A DNA stretch of 34,385 nt from Gammaproteobacteria bacterium. Lineage in GTDB: Bacteria; Pseudomonadota; Gammaproteobacteria; Pseudomonadales; Azotimanducaceae. Both the position numbers and the translations under genes were made by a program. Shown here one piece after another: positions 8,010 to 16,046 of this stretch. Positions within the stretch are counted from its first letter, which is position 1, and the number at the start of each line of letters is the position of its first letter. The notes under the pieces are model-generated. The model was not told where the DNA came from and ran no database searches. It saw only the letters and a program-made list of their open reading frames with translations. The stretch is from positions 1-34,385 of the forward strand of contig JABHYO010000064.1 in the NCBI GenBank assembly GCA_018656865.1, read 5' to 3'.

Positions 8010-9629
8010 ATGGTTGAACAGGTACTGGTTCCAGACGTTGGTGAGGCACAGGGCGTTGAGGTCGTGGAGTTGCTGGTTGCCGTTGGAGATTTCATCAAAG
8101 CAGATGCCTCCATCCTGGTCCTGGAATCGGACAAGGCGAGTATGGAAATTCCTTCTCCCTGCGGCGGCAGGATTGCCACGATTTCGGTCAATGAAGGAGA
8201 CCTGGTTGAGGAGGGCACCCTTCTCGTCGAGATAGAAGTCGTGGAGATAGAAACCGCAGAAGCAGACGTCGACGTTGACGTTGACGTTGAAGAACCGGCG
8301 GCGGTAGTTGAGCCGGTTCCGGAAGCAGAACCTGATCAGCCGGTACCGGTTGTACCACCGACAACTGAGCCACAGGTGGAGAAATCCCATGTTGTGCAGG
8401 TTCCCGATGTTGGTGATGCCCAGGAAGTGGTCGTTGTCGAGATTCTTGTTCATCAGGGTGACAGGGTCGAGCAGGGCGATTCTCTTGTCGTCCTCGAGTC
8501 TGACAAGGCAAGTATGGAAATCCCGGCGGACATGAGCGGCGTTGTTCAGGAGCTTATGGTTAATGAGGGTGACGAGGTTGCCGAAGGCGCACCGCTTGTA
8601 ACTCTGGTCGGAAGGATTCCGATCTCCGAGGTCAAAGACCCGGAACCCGGGCCAGTTCGCGAGAGCAGGTCACACCCGCCATTGGTAGAGGCAGAGAGAC
8701 AGGTAAAGGCAGAAGCCGTAGGTTCACAAGGCGCGGTCGTCTATGCCGGACCGGCGGTTCGCAAACAGGCTCGTGAGTACGGCGTTGACATAGACTCGGT
8801 AAAGGGCAGCGGTAGAAAAGGCAGAATTCTAAAAGAAGATATCCAGGAATATGTGAAGGCAGGGCTGTCTCAGGCACCATCTGCAGGTGGGGCTGGCATA
8901 CCGGAAATACCGGTTGTGGACTTTGCCAAATACGGTGAAATCGAAGAAAAGCCCCTCTCACGGATACGCAAGGCCAGCGCCAGGAATCTGCATCGCAGCT
9001 GGCTTAATGTGCCTCACGTCACTCAGTTCGACGAAGCCGATATTACTGAACTTGAAGATTTTCGGAGGCAGCAGAATGTGGAATTGCAGGCCCGGGGAGG
9101 CAAGCTGACACCGCTCGCGTTTCTGGTGTGCGCGGTTGTCGATACATTGAAAACCTTCCCGCAATTCAATGCTTCTCTTGGGCCGGACTACGAGCATCTT
9201 ATTCTCAAACACTACTACAACATTGGTGTCGCGGTTGAGACCGATGACGGTTTGGTGGTGCCGGTACTCAAGGATGCAGACAAGAAAGGTGTGGTTCAGC
9301 TCGCTGAGGAAAGCGCGTTGCTGGCAACTCAGGCGAGGGAGAACAAGCTGCCTATGGATGCGATGCAGGGCGCGACGTTTACCATTTCCAGTCTTGGTGG
9401 TATTGGCGGTACGGCATTTACCCCGATAGTCAATGCGCCGGAAGTCGCCATCCTGGGTGTGTCACGATCGAAAGTGGCGCCGGTTTACAATGGTGATGCC
9501 TTTGAGCCGAGAACGATGCTGCCGTTGTCGCTTTCATATGATCACCGTGCAATAGACGGCGCCGAGGCAGCTCGATTCACGTCGCATCTGTCGAAGGTGC
9601 TGTCAGATATTCGAAGAGTTATCTTATAG
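8010..9629 (+). CDS. aceF: Pyruvate dehydrogenase E2, dihydrolipoamide acetyltransferase
   Basis: The E2 core of the pyruvate dehydrogenase complex transfers the acetyl group from lipoamide to CoA. Counting from ATG 8010 (539 aa), there are two lipoyl domains with swinging-arm lysines K42 and K166, each in ESDKASMEIP, joined by a Pro/Glu/Val-rich linker; a peripheral-subunit-binding domain near 244-282; and a catalytic domain ending in SYDHRAIDG with catalytic His511. An ATG two codons earlier (8004) sits almost on the AGGA site, whereas 8010 has a 7-nt spacing and is preferred. Two lipoyl domains rather than the three of E. coli is common outside enterics. No lpd (E3) gene follows; a repeat and a convergent gene do. 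Confidence 0.96.
   Translation: MVEQVLVPDVGEAQGVEVVELLVAVGDFIKADASILVLESDKASMEIPSPCGGRIATISVNEGDLVEEGTLLVEIEVVEIETAEADVDVDVDVEEPAAVVEPVPEAEPDQPVPVVPPTTEPQVEKSHVVQVPDVGDAQEVVVVEILVHQGDRVEQGDSLVVLESDKASMEIPADMSGVVQELMVNEGDEVAEGAPLVTLVGRIPISEVKDPEPGPVRESRSHPPLVEAERQVKAEAVGSQGAVVYAGPAVRKQAREYGVDIDSVKGSGRKGRILKEDIQEYVKAGLSQAPSAGGAGIPEIPVVDFAKYGEIEEKPLSRIRKASARNLHRSWLNVPHVTQFDEADITELEDFRRQQNVELQARGGKLTPLAFLVCAVVDTLKTFPQFNASLGPDYEHLILKHYYNIGVAVETDDGLVVPVLKDADKKGVVQLAEESALLATQARENKLPMDAMQGATFTISSLGGIGGTAFTPIVNAPEVAILGVSRSKVAPVYNGDAFEPRTMLPLSLSYDHRAIDGAEAARFTSHLSKVLSDIRRVIL
8265..8288 (+). repeat. 6-bp in-frame tandem repeat in the aceF linker
   Basis: Four GACGT(C/T) hexamers encode a run of Asp-Val pairs in the flexible linker after the first lipoyl domain. 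Copy-number change would alter linker length in two-residue steps without breaking the frame. Confidence 0.8.
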
Positions 9630-9630
9630 G

Positions 9631-9727
9631 GTCATTTCGACCGCAGGTTGCCAAAGGCAACCGTAGTGGAGAAATCCCGGTGCCAGATCTCTCCGCTTAC
9701 TCGTTTCACTCGCTCGGTCGAGATGAC
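9631..9727. repeat. 97-bp palindromic intergenic repeat (MITE- or REP-like)
   Basis: The element begins GTCATTTCGACCG (9631-9643) and ends with its inverted copy CGGTCGAGATGAC (9715-9727), 12 of 13 matching. Inside are a perfect 7-bp hairpin GGTTGCC/GGCAACC (9646-9652, 9656-9662) and partly paired GGAGAAATC (9668-9676) and GATCTCTCC (9686-9694). It starts 1 nt after the aceF stop and ends 7 nt before the stop of the convergent adenosyltransferase gene, so it could act as a bidirectional terminator. GTCATTTCGAC-type inverted repeats are widespread intergenic elements in bacteria. It has no coding capacity. Confidence 0.75.
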
Positions 9728-9734
9728 GCGGGGG

Positions 9735-10295
9735 CTAACCCTTCTCCCACAAAACTTCATCAACGCCGGTGATCCGGGCGCAACTCCTGGCCAGGACAAA
9801 AAGGTAGTCTGATAGTCGATTTAGAAACTCAAGCGCAGTCGCGTTGACGTCCTCCGTTTCGGCAAGGGCAATCACGGTACGCTCCGCCCGGCGACAGATA
9901 GCCCGTGCCATATGGCAGTTGGCGATCAGGCGTGAGCCCCCTGGCAGGATAAAGTTTTCAAGTGGCGGCAGGGGTTCGTTGAGGGTGTCCAGGTTCTCTT
10001 CAATAGCAGACACGTGATCGGCGGTAATGATATTGAATCCCGGAATCGACAGTTCGCCGCCGAGATCGAAAACTCGATGCTGGAGACTGCGTAGAAAACC
10101 GGCAATGTCGTGTAAGTCAGGCTTGTCTGATTCGATAAGTTCTTCGACGACCACACCGATGACAGAATTCAGTTCATCGACAGTGCCGATAGCTTCGATT
10201 CGTGGCGCGCTTTTACGAATACGGCTACCGTCGCCGAGTCCAGTCTCTCCGCCATCGCCGGTGCGTGTGTAGATTTTTGAAAGACGTTTGCCCAT
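9735..10295 (-). CDS. PduO-type ATP:cob(I)alamin adenosyltransferase
   Basis: This enzyme transfers the 5'-deoxyadenosyl group of ATP to cob(I)alamin to make coenzyme B12. The 186-residue protein has the PduO/MMAB N-terminal ATP-binding signature YTRTGDGGETGLGDGSR (9-25), the AIGTVDELNS helix near 36-45 and the CRRAERTV motif near 133-140. It is therefore the PduO type, not the unrelated CobA/BtuR type. Its ATG lies 2 nt after the stop of the REC-GGDEF gene, so the two are cotranscribed. No B12 riboswitch or B12-dependent enzyme is seen nearby. Confidence 0.93.
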   Translation of the reverse strand: MGKRLSKIYTRTGDGGETGLGDGSRIRKSAPRIEAIGTVDELNSVIGVVVEELIESDKPDLHDIAGFLRSLQHRVFDLGGELSIPGFNIITADHVSAIEENLDTLNEPLPPLENFILPGGSRLIANCHMARAICRRAERTVIALAETEDVNATALEFLNRLSDYLFVLARSCARITGVDEVLWEKG

Positions 10296-10297
10296 GG

Positions 10298-11245
10298 CTA
10301 TTCCGGCGTTATGTGATGAACGACAATGGCTTCAGTTCTTATCGATTCAGCCAGATTTTTTGAGGCGAAGTCGATCATCGTCTCGTGATTGGGTGCGCCA
10401 GTATCTGCGGTTGCGGCACAGATGCTCATGCCGATGGTAACCGGCTGGTAGCCGGCGGTCGTTGTATAGCTCTTCAGCCTTATCCCATCGAATATCCGTT
10501 CGTAGCACTTTGCTGTGCACTGATCTATGGAAGGCTGCATCAGGATGAGCGCGAAAAGACCGGGTGAAAAATAGGTGACAACATCGAGCGGTCTGACCAG
10601 GTTCTGAATTCTTTCGGAAATTGAAACCACAAGCTCGCCGGCAATGGATGTATCGTAGTTTTGTTTGATGTCTTCGTAGTTGGAGACTGAGATCATGACC
10701 AGGCAGACAGCTCCACCACGGGATTCCACCTGCCGGATGGTGTCGCTGAGGGAGTTGTCGGCAAACTCACGATTGCCGAGACCGGTCAGCGGATCGAGCA
10801 ATTGACCTTTACGCAGATCGTTGCAGAGGTTCTGCAGAGAGTTGTTCGAAGACCGGAGGCGGTTGACTTCCCTGGAGATTCTGGCGCCAGCGAGGGCCAG
10901 GTGTTCCAGCACGTCCACCCGCTTGGTTCCGGTAATAGCATCGATCACGCGATGGAAATCTTCCTGTTGGACACGTTCGTGGTTTACGGCGCCGATCAGG
11001 ATGATATAGGTAAAGTGGTTGCGTTCTTCATCGATATCGCGAATGGCTTCCGCGAGCTCAACACCGCTCATATCACCGACATTCAATTCGGTAATAACAA
11101 CATTGGCTGGTGCATCTTCGAGAATCTGCAAAGCATTGACGGCGCCGAAACACACCCGGTTGTTTGAAAACCTCAGGAGGTCATCGTCGAAGAAGTCCAG
11201 CGTCGAGTCTCTTCCCTTAACAACGACGATGGGCAGGTCAAACAT
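10298..11245 (-). CDS. Degenerate REC-GGDEF protein, predicted non-catalytic
   Basis: About 315 residues from ATG 11245; an in-frame TTG at 11263 would add six. The N-terminal 120 residues resemble a response-regulator receiver in which the phosphoacceptor position appears to be Glu53 (VVITELN, where families have Asp) and the N-terminal acidic pair is missing. A linker leads to a GGDEF-type domain that keeps the opening DPLTGLGNR (151-159). The signature loop reads SPGLF (227-231) instead of GGDEF, and the metal-binding Asp region reads MISVSNYEDI. Diguanylate cyclase activity is therefore unlikely; a regulatory or c-di-GMP/GTP-sensing role is inferred. It diverges from yajQ, which encodes a c-di-GMP-binding family protein, and is joined to the adenosyltransferase gene. 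Confidence 0.8.
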   Translation of the reverse strand: MFDLPIVVVKGRDSTLDFFDDDLLRFSNNRVCFGAVNALQILEDAPANVVITELNVGDMSGVELAEAIRDIDEERNHFTYIILIGAVNHERVQQEDFHRVIDAITGTKRVDVLEHLALAGARISREVNRLRSSNNSLQNLCNDLRKGQLLDPLTGLGNREFADNSLSDTIRQVESRGGAVCLVMISVSNYEDIKQNYDTSIAGELVVSISERIQNLVRPLDVVTYFSPGLFALILMQPSIDQCTAKCYERIFDGIRLKSYTTTAGYQPVTIGMSICAATADTGAPNHETMIDFASKNLAESIRTEAIVVHHITPE

Positions 11246-11313
11246 AGTGGTTCGCGGTTCCAATTGTTATGCTTTGGAAGAATCGAGTTTAAAGAATAAC
11301 GAGGAAAATAAAC

Positions 11314-11796
11314 ATGCCTTCATTTGATGTGGTTTCGGAAGTCGATTGGCATGAACTGACCAATGCGGTTGATCAGGCCAATCGTGAATTGCAGACCCGA
11401 TTTGACTTCCGTGGCGTGGAAGCAAAGTTTGAGCGTAACGAAGAAGTGGTTCGTATCACGGCGGAGGCTGAAATCCAGCTCGAGCAGATGATCGATATTC
11501 TGAGAGCGAAGATGGTCAAACGTTCAATTGATCCCAAGGTCATGGATGTCGGTGAGCAGGAACATATTGGAAAGCTACTTCACAAAAACATTCGTATCCA
11601 ACAGGGCATTGAAAGCCTGCTGGCGAAAAAGATGGTTAAGATGATCAAAGACCAAAAGCTCAAGGTGCAGGCCGCCATCCAGGGAGAAAAAATCAGAGTC
11701 ACTGGCAAGAAACGGGATATTCTCCAGCAGGTCATCGGCATGTTAAATGAAGCCGAATTGGAAGTGCCTCTCCAGTACAACAATTTCAGAGATTAG
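11314..11796 (+). CDS. yajQ: YajQ-family nucleotide (cyclic di-GMP)-binding protein
   Basis: The 160-residue protein matches YajQ throughout: N-terminal [11 protein letters not shown], the helix [18 protein letters not shown], the central DIGEQE-like segment (here [10 protein letters not shown]), [16 protein letters not shown] and the terminal PLQYNNFRD. YajQ proteins have two ferredoxin-like domains; the Xanthomonas member binds c-di-GMP and acts with a transcription factor, and others bind nucleic acid or nucleotides. A GAGGA site precedes ATG 11314. It diverges from the REC-GGDEF gene by about 70 bp. The family call is firm; ligand and partner here are inferred. Confidence 0.95.
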   Translation: MPSFDVVSEVDWHELTNAVDQANRELQTRFDFRGVEAKFERNEEVVRITAEAEIQLEQMIDILRAKMVKRSIDPKVMDVGEQEHIGKLLHKNIRIQQGIESLLAKKMVKMIKDQKLKVQAAIQGEKIRVTGKKRDILQQVIGMLNEAELEVPLQYNNFRD

Positions 11797-11814
11797 CAGG
11801 CAAGGAAACGACAG

Positions 11815-13116
11815 TTGACCGACGCGGCGCCGGAACGCACCTGGAAGGAAACGCTGCTGATTTATACTCAGCGAAGGGTCATCGCTATGGCCTTTCTCGG
11901 GTTTTCAGGGGGGCTGCCATTTCTGCTGGTTTTCTCGACGCTCACTGCCTGGCTGACCGAAGGCGATATCAGCCGCAGCACCATTGGTTTTTTTGCGTGG
12001 GTCGGTATGACCTACTCGATCAAAGTGTTGTGGGCACCGGTGGTGGACTCAATTCCATTGCCGGTCCTGACTCGACACTTCGGCCAGCGGCGCGGTTGGA
12101 TCTTAGTGGGACAGATTGGAATAGGGCTTGGTCTGGTCACCATGGCATTTGCGGGACCAGGGCATCTTTTCGTGCTGAGTCTTGCAGCTCTGCTGGTTGC
12201 CTTCTCATCGGCGACCCAGGACATCGCAATCGATGCTTTTCGCATTGAGTCTGCGGAACCGGAATATCAGGGCGCCATGTCAGCCGCCTATGTGTTTGGC
12301 TATCGTGTTGCGCTGTTGATCGCCGGGGCCGGTGCTCTCTATCTGGCGGACTTCTTCTCCTGGACGGTTTCTTACGCAGCAATGGCAATGCTGGTGTCAG
12401 TAGGCGTGATGACGGTGTTGCTGGTCTCAGAACCGGAGCGAGAAGGGGTGGTCGACAAACCCACCCTGTCACCGCTCGGCATTGGGCGTTGGTTTACCCA
12501 TGCCGTGGTCGGCCCCTTCGTTGAGTTCTTTCAGCGCAATCGTCGCAGTGCACTGATTATTCTTCTTTTTATCGCTGTATTCAGATTGAGCGATATCGCG
12601 ATGGGTATTATGGCGAATCCGTTTTACCTGGACATGGGATACACCAAAACTGAAATCGCCAATGTTGCCAAGATCTTCGGATTCTTTATGAGCATCGCCG
12701 GTTCATTTATTTCCGGTGCGCTTGTCATCAAATGGGGACTGATGAAACCGCTCATGATTGGTGCGATTGCGGTGGCTTCGACCAACCTGCTCTTTGCCGG
12801 ATTGTCACAGCTTGAACCGGAACTCACCTATCTGGCTATTGTCATCTCCGCCGACAACATCTCGGGCGGTTTTGCGGCGACAGCATTTATTGCCTATCTG
12901 TCCAGCCTGACCAACAGGGCATATACGGCGACGCAGTATGCGTTGTTCAGCTCGCTGATGACGCTGCCGGGTAAATTCATTTCGGGATTCTCTGGCATCG
13001 TCGTTGAGAACTTTGGCTACTTTGAGTTTTTTGTCGTGGCGGCCCTGCTGGGTATTCCGGCGATCGGGCTGGTTTTCTGGCTGGCGCGTCTGACCAGCGC
13101 TAGCCGGTCATCCTGA
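11815..13116 (+). CDS. AmpG-like MFS permease (muropeptide type)
   Basis: A polytopic membrane protein of 433 residues of the major facilitator superfamily. The segments GFSGGLPFLLVFSTLTAWL, then TIGFFAWVG..YSIKVLWAPVVD and QRRGWILVGQ, and SATQDIAIDAFR resemble AmpG, the permease that imports anhydromuropeptides for recycling. AmpD, which acts on the imported product, is encoded at 4504-5073. The start is TTG 11815, behind AAGGAAA, 18 nt after yajQ. The stop codon lies in a GGTCATCCTGA sequence identical to the arm of a nearby repeat, so the last few codons may derive from that element. Another drug or peptide substrate cannot be excluded. Confidence 0.82.
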   Translation: MTDAAPERTWKETLLIYTQRRVIAMAFLGFSGGLPFLLVFSTLTAWLTEGDISRSTIGFFAWVGMTYSIKVLWAPVVDSIPLPVLTRHFGQRRGWILVGQIGIGLGLVTMAFAGPGHLFVLSLAALLVAFSSATQDIAIDAFRIESAEPEYQGAMSAAYVFGYRVALLIAGAGALYLADFFSWTVSYAAMAMLVSVGVMTVLLVSEPEREGVVDKPTLSPLGIGRWFTHAVVGPFVEFFQRNRRSALIILLFIAVFRLSDIAMGIMANPFYLDMGYTKTEIANVAKIFGFFMSIAGSFISGALVIKWGLMKPLMIGAIAVASTNLLFAGLSQLEPELTYLAIVISADNISGGFAATAFIAYLSSLTNRAYTATQYALFSSLMTLPGKFISGFSGIVVENFGYFEFFVVAALLGIPAIGLVFWLARLTSASRSS

Positions 13117-13209
13117 GTTACCACCCTTGTCGTCCTGAAGCCGAAGGCTGAAGGATCTCGTAACAGACCGCGCTGTCTTGTCGAGATCCTTCGCTACGCT
13201 CAGGATGAC
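13107..13209. repeat. GTCATCCTGA-type inverted repeats after the AmpG-like gene
   Basis: A left arm GTCGTCCTGA (13131-13140) pairs with TCAGGATGAC (13200-13209), and inside AAGGATCTCG (13151-13160) pairs perfectly with CGAGATCCTT (13182-13191). A further copy of the arm, GTCATCCTGA, occurs at 13107-13116 and supplies the stop codon of the AmpG-like gene. These are the hallmarks of a short palindromic intergenic repeat, probably present elsewhere in the genome. The hairpin has no clear T tract but may still separate the two convergent transcripts. Confidence 0.7.
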
Positions 13210-13266
13210 TGGAATATTTAAGGCTCACCCCGCACGGCTTCAGGATGACTGGAATATTTAAGGCTC
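13200..13266. repeat. 27-bp direct repeat spanning the end of the ATL gene
   Basis: The 27 bp at 13200-13226 recur without mismatch at 13240-13266, separated by 13 bp. Each copy begins with the repeat arm TCAGGATGAC and ends in the last codons and stop of the alkyltransferase-like gene (TTAAGGCTC on the plus strand). The outer copy is therefore a detached duplicate of the gene's 3' end plus its flanking element. Confidence 0.85.
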
Positions 13267-13563
13267 CCACCCATACACTTTCAGACTCACCCGGCCATTG
13301 ATGAGAGTAACTCCCTCCGCTTCCAGCCTTGACTGCTGTCGCTCGCGACCGGGGTTGGTGATTCGCCCCTGGCTGTTTAAGACCCGATGCCAGGGCAGCT
13401 TTGTCTCGCTGGGTAGTTGCGACAGAATACGGCCGACCAGTCGCGCATGACTGGGCATGCCGGCCAATAGGGCAACCTGGCCGTAGGTGGCTACCTTCCC
13501 GTGTGGGATCTGGTGAATTACCTGCCAGATGCGATCTTGTGATGTTTTTGTGGTCTCAACCAT
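13258..13563 (-). CDS. Alkyltransferase-like protein (ATL), MGMT family without the active cysteine
   Basis: The 101-residue protein matches the DNA-binding half of O6-alkylguanine-DNA alkyltransferase (KVATYGQVALLAGMP, then ARLVGRIL, the helix-turn-helix with its arginine finger). The catalytic PCHRV is PWHRV here, with Trp58 in place of Cys. That substitution defines ATL proteins (E. coli YbaZ, yeast Atl1), which bind O6-alkylguanine, bend the DNA and hand the lesion to nucleotide excision repair rather than repairing it. It is convergent with the AmpG-like gene and divergent from groES, its upstream region abutting the CIRCE-bearing promoter. Its last nine bases lie in a 27-bp direct repeat. 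Confidence 0.9.
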   Translation of the reverse strand: MVETTKTSQDRIWQVIHQIPHGKVATYGQVALLAGMPSHARLVGRILSQLPSETKLPWHRVLNSQGRITNPGRERQQSRLEAEGVTLINGRVSLKVYGWEP

Positions 13564-13599
13564 GGGAAATCACTGTTTTAGAACATTTTTTGCAATTAT

Positions 13600-13626
13600 T
13601 TAGCAGTCTCGACTTGACTCTGCTAA
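13600..13626. promoter_or_regulatory. Degenerate second CIRCE-like operator over the groES -35
   Basis: TTAGCAGTC, 9 nt, CTCTGCTAA: the exact 9-9-9 geometry of CIRCE, with one mismatch to consensus in the left arm and three in the right. It spans the -35 hexamer and lies 41 bp (about four helical turns) upstream of the clear CIRCE. It may be an auxiliary HrcA site or a decayed duplicate. Confidence 0.5.
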
Positions 13627-13641
13627 ATCTGTCCATATTAT
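13614..13641 (+). promoter_or_regulatory. Sigma-70-type promoter of groES-groEL
   Basis: -35 TTGACT (13614-13619), 16-nt spacer, -10 TATTAT (13636-13641). The -10 abuts the CIRCE operator, so bound HrcA would block RNA polymerase or initiation. No sigma-32-type sequence was recognised. Confidence 0.75.
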
Positions 13642-13667
13642 TAGCGCTCCCGAAAGGAGAGTGCTAA
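13641..13667. promoter_or_regulatory. CIRCE element (HrcA operator)
   Basis: TTAGCGCTC (13641-13649), 9-nt spacer, GAGTGCTAA (13659-13667). It differs from the consensus TTAGCACTC-N9-GAGTGCTAA at one base. CIRCE is bound by the heat-shock repressor HrcA, whose folding depends on GroEL, giving feedback control. Position just after the -10 and before groES is typical. It implies an hrcA gene elsewhere in this genome. Confidence 0.95.
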
Positions 13668-13780
13668 TAACGCGAAAAGCCCACCATTTTTAAAGGCCTA
13701 AGCGAAGGTTAGCGTTGTTTTCATCGTTGCGCCACGGGGAGTATTGGACCGCTGGCGATAGCAACAAACAGGAGAATCGA

Positions 13781-14068
13781 ATGAGTATCCGTCCATTACA
13801 AGACCGAGTGGTAGTACGCCGCTTGGAAGAAGAAACCAAGTCAGCCGGGGGCATCGTGATTCCTGACTCCGCTACAGAAAAACCTTCTCAAGGTGAAGTC
13901 CTTGCAGTTGGTCCCGGCAAGAAGCTGGACAACGGTAGTGTTCAGGAAGTTGATCTGAAAGCCGGAGACAAGGTGCTTTTCGGTCAGTATTCCGGCAGCA
14001 CGGTCAAGCTCGATGGTGAAGAACTGCTTATCATGAGTGAAAGCGAAGTCTTCGGCGTCGTTGAGTAA
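13781..14068 (+). CDS. groES: Co-chaperonin GroES
   Basis: GroES is the heptameric lid of the GroEL chamber. From ATG 13781, behind AGGAGA, the protein has the normal 95 residues: [14 protein letters not shown], the mobile loop near 17-32 ([11 protein letters not shown]), [10 protein letters not shown], and the conserved KVLFGQYSG and [14 protein letters not shown]. The frame stays open further upstream to about 13715, but homologues start at MSIRPL and the upstream codons lie in the leader. groEL follows after 40 nt. The operon is preceded by a sigma-70 promoter and CIRCE, so heat induction through HrcA is expected. Confidence 0.98.
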   Translation: MSIRPLQDRVVVRRLEEETKSAGGIVIPDSATEKPSQGEVLAVGPGKKLDNGSVQEVDLKAGDKVLFGQYSGSTVKLDGEELLIMSESEVFGVVE

Positions 14069-14102
14069 GCCAAGACACGAATTTGAGATAGAGAAGGATT
14101 AA

Positions 14103-15749
<1,647 letters not shown>

Positions 15750-15754
15750 TACCG

Positions 15755-15911
15755 ACCTTCAGGCCGCGTAGCGGCTGAAGGTTCGGGCCGGCAGCGAAAG
15801 AGGGTTTGTGTTAATAAACACAAACTTCTCTTCCGTGAGAGGCTGGTCTGCCGAAGTTCACGGCCGAAAGCCACTGCAGCGCTTAACGCGCGAAGTGGCG
15901 AAAGGTAGCCG
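15755..15911 (+). ncRNA. Folded 3' region of the groEL transcript, possible structured RNA
   Basis: Between the groEL stop and its terminator lie several strong, non-overlapping hairpins. 15755-15782 pairs ACCTTCAG..CCGC with GCGGCTGAAGGT (12 bp, one bulge). 15804-15825 is a perfect 9-bp stem with an AATA loop. 15828-15841 forms CTCT/AGAG. CGGCAG (15789-15794) pairs with CTGCCG (15848-15853), enclosing the previous two. 15870-15899 is a two-part stem GCCACT/AGTGGC with inner GCGC/GCGC. The motif CGAAAG occurs three times beside stems. No known RNA family was recognised. It could be a 3'UTR-derived small RNA, an mRNA-stabilising structure, or diverged palindromic repeats. Confidence 0.4.
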
Positions 15912-15914
15912 AAC

Positions 15915-15945
15915 AAAAAACCCCGCTTATTGCGGGGTTTTTTTT
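15915..15945 (+). terminator. Strong intrinsic terminator of groES-groEL
   Basis: A perfect 12-bp stem AAAAAACCCCGC/GCGGGGTTTTTT with loop TTATT, followed by a run of eight T. It ends the chaperonin transcript about 100 nt before the next gene. Confidence 0.95.
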
Positions 15946-15995
15946 GTTGATGTATTTGAAAAATATCAATGTTATCATCAGCATACGTTGGTTTG

Positions 15996-16027
15996 GGGTC
16001 AGGTCTTGACCCGCAATTGTTAACAAT
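15996..16027. repeat. Two dyads upstream of the PuuD-like gene
   Basis: GGGTCA-N5-TGACCC (15996-16001 and 16007-16012), within GGGGTCAGGTCTTGAC, is followed by the perfect 12-bp palindrome ATTGTTAACAAT (16016-16027), which ends about 5 nt before the AGAGGGAGA ribosome-binding site. The first resembles, from memory, REP-type sequences mobilised by REP-associated tyrosine transposases; the second could be an operator or form a hairpin in the leader. Confidence 0.5.
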
Positions 16028-16046
16028 AACAAGAGGGAGAGAACAC

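Noticed and set aside
7902-8453. 183-codon minus-strand open frame over aceE/aceF
   Set aside because: It mirrors the repetitive lipoyl domains of AceF; the composition (His/Asn/Arg-rich) is that of an antisense frame.
13715-13780. Upstream in-frame extension of groES
   Set aside because: Homologues begin at MSIRPL, an AGGAGA site precedes 13781, and the extension lies in the heat-shock leader.
15969-16046. ATG at 15969 as start of the PuuD-like gene
   Set aside because: The extension crosses the REP-like dyads and has no ribosome-binding site; 16047 has a strong one.
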